NCBI GenBank assembly: GCA_052143095.1
Contig: JBKQTR010000046.1
Span: 1 to 8,071, forward strand
Origin: DAHUYF01 sp052143095
GTDB lineage: Bacteria; Pseudomonadota; Alphaproteobacteria; ATCC43930; CGMCC-115725
Length of the DNA stretch: 8,071 nucleotides
Direction: 5' to 3'
In this document: positions 6,377 through 8,071 of the stretch, piece after piece
How the letters are laid out: each line of letters begins with the position of its first letter
How positions within the stretch are numbered: position 1 is the stretch's first letter
The notes under the pieces: generated by a model
Told to the model about the DNA's origin: nothing
The model's input: the letters and a program-made list of their open reading frames with translations, nothing else
Database searches by the model: none
Position numbers and translations under genes: made by a program

Positions 6377-6838
6377 ATGTCGATTGCCACGTCATTTCAG
6401 CACCTTCCCGACGGTCCCGCGCGGTGGCGCGACGCGCTGCGGCGCACGCCCCGCATGCTGTGGATCGTGCTCGCCATCCTGCTGAGCTGGGGCGCGGAAT
6501 ACGCCGTCTATCGCGCCTTCGAGCCGCCTGGCCAAGCGCTGAGGCGCGAGCTCGTGGGCGCGGCCGAGGAGCTGCGGGCGCAATGGCTGCCGCAGGCGAC
6601 GCCGGCGGTGCGGCAGGCGATCCGGCGGCATTTCCGCGAAAGCGACGTCGATATCGACACGACGCGGCGCTGGCCCAACGTCGCGGTGAGCCTGCACGCC
6701 GTGCCGCAGGAGGATTGCGTCGCGGCCGTGCGCGAGGCGCGCCACATCGACGGTCCCGTGGTGATCGCGCTGGAGCACTACCGCCTGACGGCGCAATGCG
6801 GCGAGCGCAACGACATGACCTGGTGGCTGATGCCCTAG
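6377..6838 (+). CDS. Small single-pass membrane protein of unknown function
   Basis: A 153-residue protein that I do not recognise. The first 27 residues are basic and cytoplasm-like (RWRDALRRTPR). One membrane helix follows at about 28-46 (MLWIVLAILLSWGAEYAVY), then a charged, probably helical segment (57-90) and a beta-rich C-terminal half with two cysteines, C114 (AVPQEDC) and C141 (TAQCGERNDMTWWLMP). By the positive-inside rule the C-terminal half should lie in the periplasm, where C114 and C141 could form a disulfide. The layout (helix, VP..C, later C, terminal N.xTW) loosely recalls type IVb pilins, but no prepilin peptidase site is visible, so this is only a resemblance. The ATG has TAAGGAG ten bases upstream, so the start is good. 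It is monocistronic and divergent from dctP; the amidase gene converges on it 88 bases downstream. Confidence 0.82.
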   Translation: MSIATSFQHLPDGPARWRDALRRTPRMLWIVLAILLSWGAEYAVYRAFEPPGQALRRELVGAAEELRAQWLPQATPAVRQAIRRHFRESDVDIDTTRRWPNVAVSLHAVPQEDCVAAVREARHIDGPVVIALEHYRLTAQCGERNDMTWWLMP

Positions 6839-6840
6839 CG

Positions 6841-6865
6841 CAACGCGCCAGCGTTGTCGCTGGCG
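6841..6865. repeat. Overlapping palindromes just after the stop of the membrane-protein gene
   Basis: CAACGC (6841-6846) can pair with GCGTTG (6851-6856). Alternatively CGCCAGCG (6846-6853) pairs with CGCTGGCG (6858-6865) across a TTGT loop. The two structures are mutually exclusive. The segment begins two bases after the TAG at 6836-6838 and may help protect the 3' end of the transcript. Confidence 0.6.
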
Positions 6866-6875
6866 GGCGGCAGCG
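6851..6875 (+). repeat. 25-base module, copy 2
   Basis: It matches the reverse complement of 6255-6279 at 23 of 25 positions. A further shared direct ten-mer, CGCGAAAGCC, occurs at 6203-6212 and 6895-6904, so both intergenic regions draw on the same set of modules. Confidence 0.7.
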
Positions 6876-6897
6876 CCCCGGACTTGATCCGGGGCGC
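6873..6897. terminator. Strong hairpin between convergent genes, possible bidirectional terminator or dispersed palindrome
   Basis: A perfect 10-base-pair stem, GCGCCCCGGA with its complement, encloses a CTTGA loop. It lies between the stop of the gene at 6377-6838 and the stop of the amidase (6927), where a terminator serving both would be expected. No T-run follows on either strand, so it is not a standard intrinsic terminator. The core (CCCCGGA, CTTGA, TCCGGGG) resembles a palindrome I know to be frequent between genes of alphaproteobacteria. Confidence 0.55.
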
Positions 6898-6926
6898 GAA
6901 AGCCCGCACAGTGCTGGCTGTCCGCC

Positions 6927-8071
6927 TTACGCCAACCCCGCCGGGTGCCGCTCGGTCCATCGCGTCATGCCCTCGTAGGCGGCGGCGACGCGGTAGAGCA
7001 GGGGCTCGGCGAAGGGCCGGCCGACGAGCTGCAGCGAGAGCGGCAGGCCGGAGCTCGCGAAACCGGCGGGGATGACCAGCGCCGGCTGCCCCGTGACATT
7101 GAAGGGCATCCGTGCCTGGCGCCAAAAAATTGCCGCCAGCGCCGCGTCATCGTCGATGCGGCAGGCGGGGTCGAGGCTCGAGGCGGTGACGGCGAGGTCG
7201 ATGTCGCGAAACGCCGCGGCGGCCGCGTCGCGCAGCGCCAGCCGCCAGCGCACCGCCTGAAGATAGTCCGCCGCGCTCAGGCTCGCCCCCGCCAGCAGCC
7301 GCTCGCGGCCGCGCGCGCCGTAATCCTCCGGCCGCTGCTGCAGCCAGCGCTGATGCGCGGCATAGGATTCGGCGGCGAGGATGATCTGGCCGCAGGCGGC
7401 GAAATCCTGCAGCGGCGGCAGGCTGATCTCGCGGATCTCGGCGCCATGCTCGGCCAGCAGCCGCACCGCCGCCTCGATCGCCGCCACCATCTCGCCATCG
7501 CCCGCCATGTCCGTCGTATAGAAGTGGCGGATGACACCGATGCGCAGCCCCTTGACGCCCTGGCCGAGCGTTTGCGCGTAGTCCGGCACCGGCTCGTCGG
7601 CGCTGGCGGGATCGTCGGGGTCGTGCCCGGCGATGATTTGCAGCATCAGCGCGTTGTCGCGCACCGTGCGCGTCATCGGCCCGACATGGTCGAGCGAGAA
7701 GGCGAGCGGCAGCACGCCGCGCCGGCTGACGCGGCCATAGGTCGGCTTCATGCCGGTGATGCCGCATTGCGAAGCGGGGTTGCGGATCGAGCCGCCGGTG
7801 TCGCTGCCGAGCGCCGCCGGGAAGAAGCCTGCCGCGAGGCCGACGCCGCTGCCGCTCGAGGAGCCGCCGGGGAAATGATCGGGGTTCCACGGGTTGCGCG
7901 CCGGCGGCCAGGGCAAGTCCCAGCTCGGCCCGCCGAGGGCGAATTCCCAGGTGGCGAGCTTGCCCATCAGTACCGCGCCGCCGGCTTTCAACCGGCTCAC
8001 GAGATGCGCGTCAGCGGCCGGGACGTAGTCTTGGCACAGCTTCGAATGGCCGGTGGTCGGAATGCCGGCGG
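6927..8071 (-). CDS. Amidase-signature-family hydrolase (partial, N-terminus beyond right edge)
   Basis: 380 residues are visible, ending at a TAA at 6929-6927; the frame enters at 8069 as AGIPTTGHSKLCQDYVPAAD. It belongs to the amidase signature family, which hydrolyses amide bonds with a Ser-cisSer-Lys triad. The signature is clear: PGGSSSGSG (visible residues 67-75), then LGSDTGGSIRNPAS with the nucleophile S94 (codon 7790-7788) exactly 24 residues after the likely cis-serine S70, and the CGITGMKPTYGRVSRRGVLP block. The catalytic lysine normally precedes the AGIPTT region, so it should lie just outside the window. The C-terminus (GLPLSLQLVGRPFAEPLLYRVAAAYE) is typical. It resembles GatA but, lacking a visible gatB or gatC neighbour, is better called a general amidase; the substrate is unknown. 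A GTG at 8000 is internal and not the true start. Confidence 0.93.
   Translation of the reverse strand, partial: AGIPTTGHSKLCQDYVPAADAHLVSRLKAGGAVLMGKLATWEFALGGPSWDLPWPPARNPWNPDHFPGGSSSGSGVGLAAGFFPAALGSDTGGSIRNPASQCGITGMKPTYGRVSRRGVLPLAFSLDHVGPMTRTVRDNALMLQIIAGHDPDDPASADEPVPDYAQTLGQGVKGLRIGVIRHFYTTDMAGDGEMVAAIEAAVRLLAEHGAEIREISLPPLQDFAACGQIILAAESYAAHQRWLQQRPEDYGARGRERLLAGASLSAADYLQAVRWRLALRDAAAAAFRDIDLAVTASSLDPACRIDDDAALAAIFWRQARMPFNVTGQPALVIPAGFASSGLPLSLQLVGRPFAEPLLYRVAAAYEGMTRWTERHPAGLA

Noticed and set aside
6927..8071. GatA, the glutamyl-tRNA(Gln) amidotransferase subunit
   Set aside because: The amidase signature alone is shared by many amidases; no gatB or gatC is adjacent, so a specific GatA assignment is not supported.

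Overview
The window looks like chromosome of a high-GC alphaproteobacterium. This is inferred from GC-rich third codon positions, a TRAP transporter operon in the dctP-dctQ-dctM order, and intergenic palindromes of a style common in that class. I cannot name a genus from the sequence alone. The left part (about 1-1640) is visibly less GC-rich (26 of 60 bases are G/C at 661-720, against 47 of 60 at 7801-7860). It may have been acquired horizontally.

Layout. (1) Positions 1-1220, minus strand: one unbroken reading frame that runs off the left edge. It encodes an ImmA/IrrE-type zinc metallopeptidase (HEIAH motif) fused to a C-terminal macro (ADP-ribose-binding) domain. It starts at a TTG with a plausible Shine-Dalgarno and a sigma-70-like promoter upstream. 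This is the most interesting item in the window. (2) Positions 1303-1703: no gene I can support. (3) Positions 6088 down to 1704, minus strand: a tightly packed five-gene cluster. It holds dctP (periplasmic solute receptor), dctQ and dctM (small and large TRAP membrane subunits, overlapping by 4 bases), a small exported DsrE-like protein and an aldo/keto reductase. (4) Positions 6089-6376: a divergent intergenic region carrying a run of six short, perfect, small-loop hairpins. (5) Positions 6377-6838, plus strand: a small single-pass membrane protein of unknown function with two C-terminal-half cysteines. (6) Positions 6839-6926: a second palindrome cluster that shares a 25-base module, in inverted orientation, with the first. 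(7) Position 6927 to the right edge, minus strand: an amidase-signature hydrolase lacking its N-terminus.

How the genes fit together. The TRAP system probably imports an organic acid using the ion gradient. The reductase at the end of the operon could act on the imported compound or a carbonyl derived from it. The DsrE-like protein is likely periplasmic and its link to transport is unknown. The amidase converges with the small membrane-protein gene and is not obviously connected to the TRAP operon. The peptidase-macro fusion is separate, and suggests a stress-response or defence-type regulator that couples proteolysis to an ADP-ribose-related signal.
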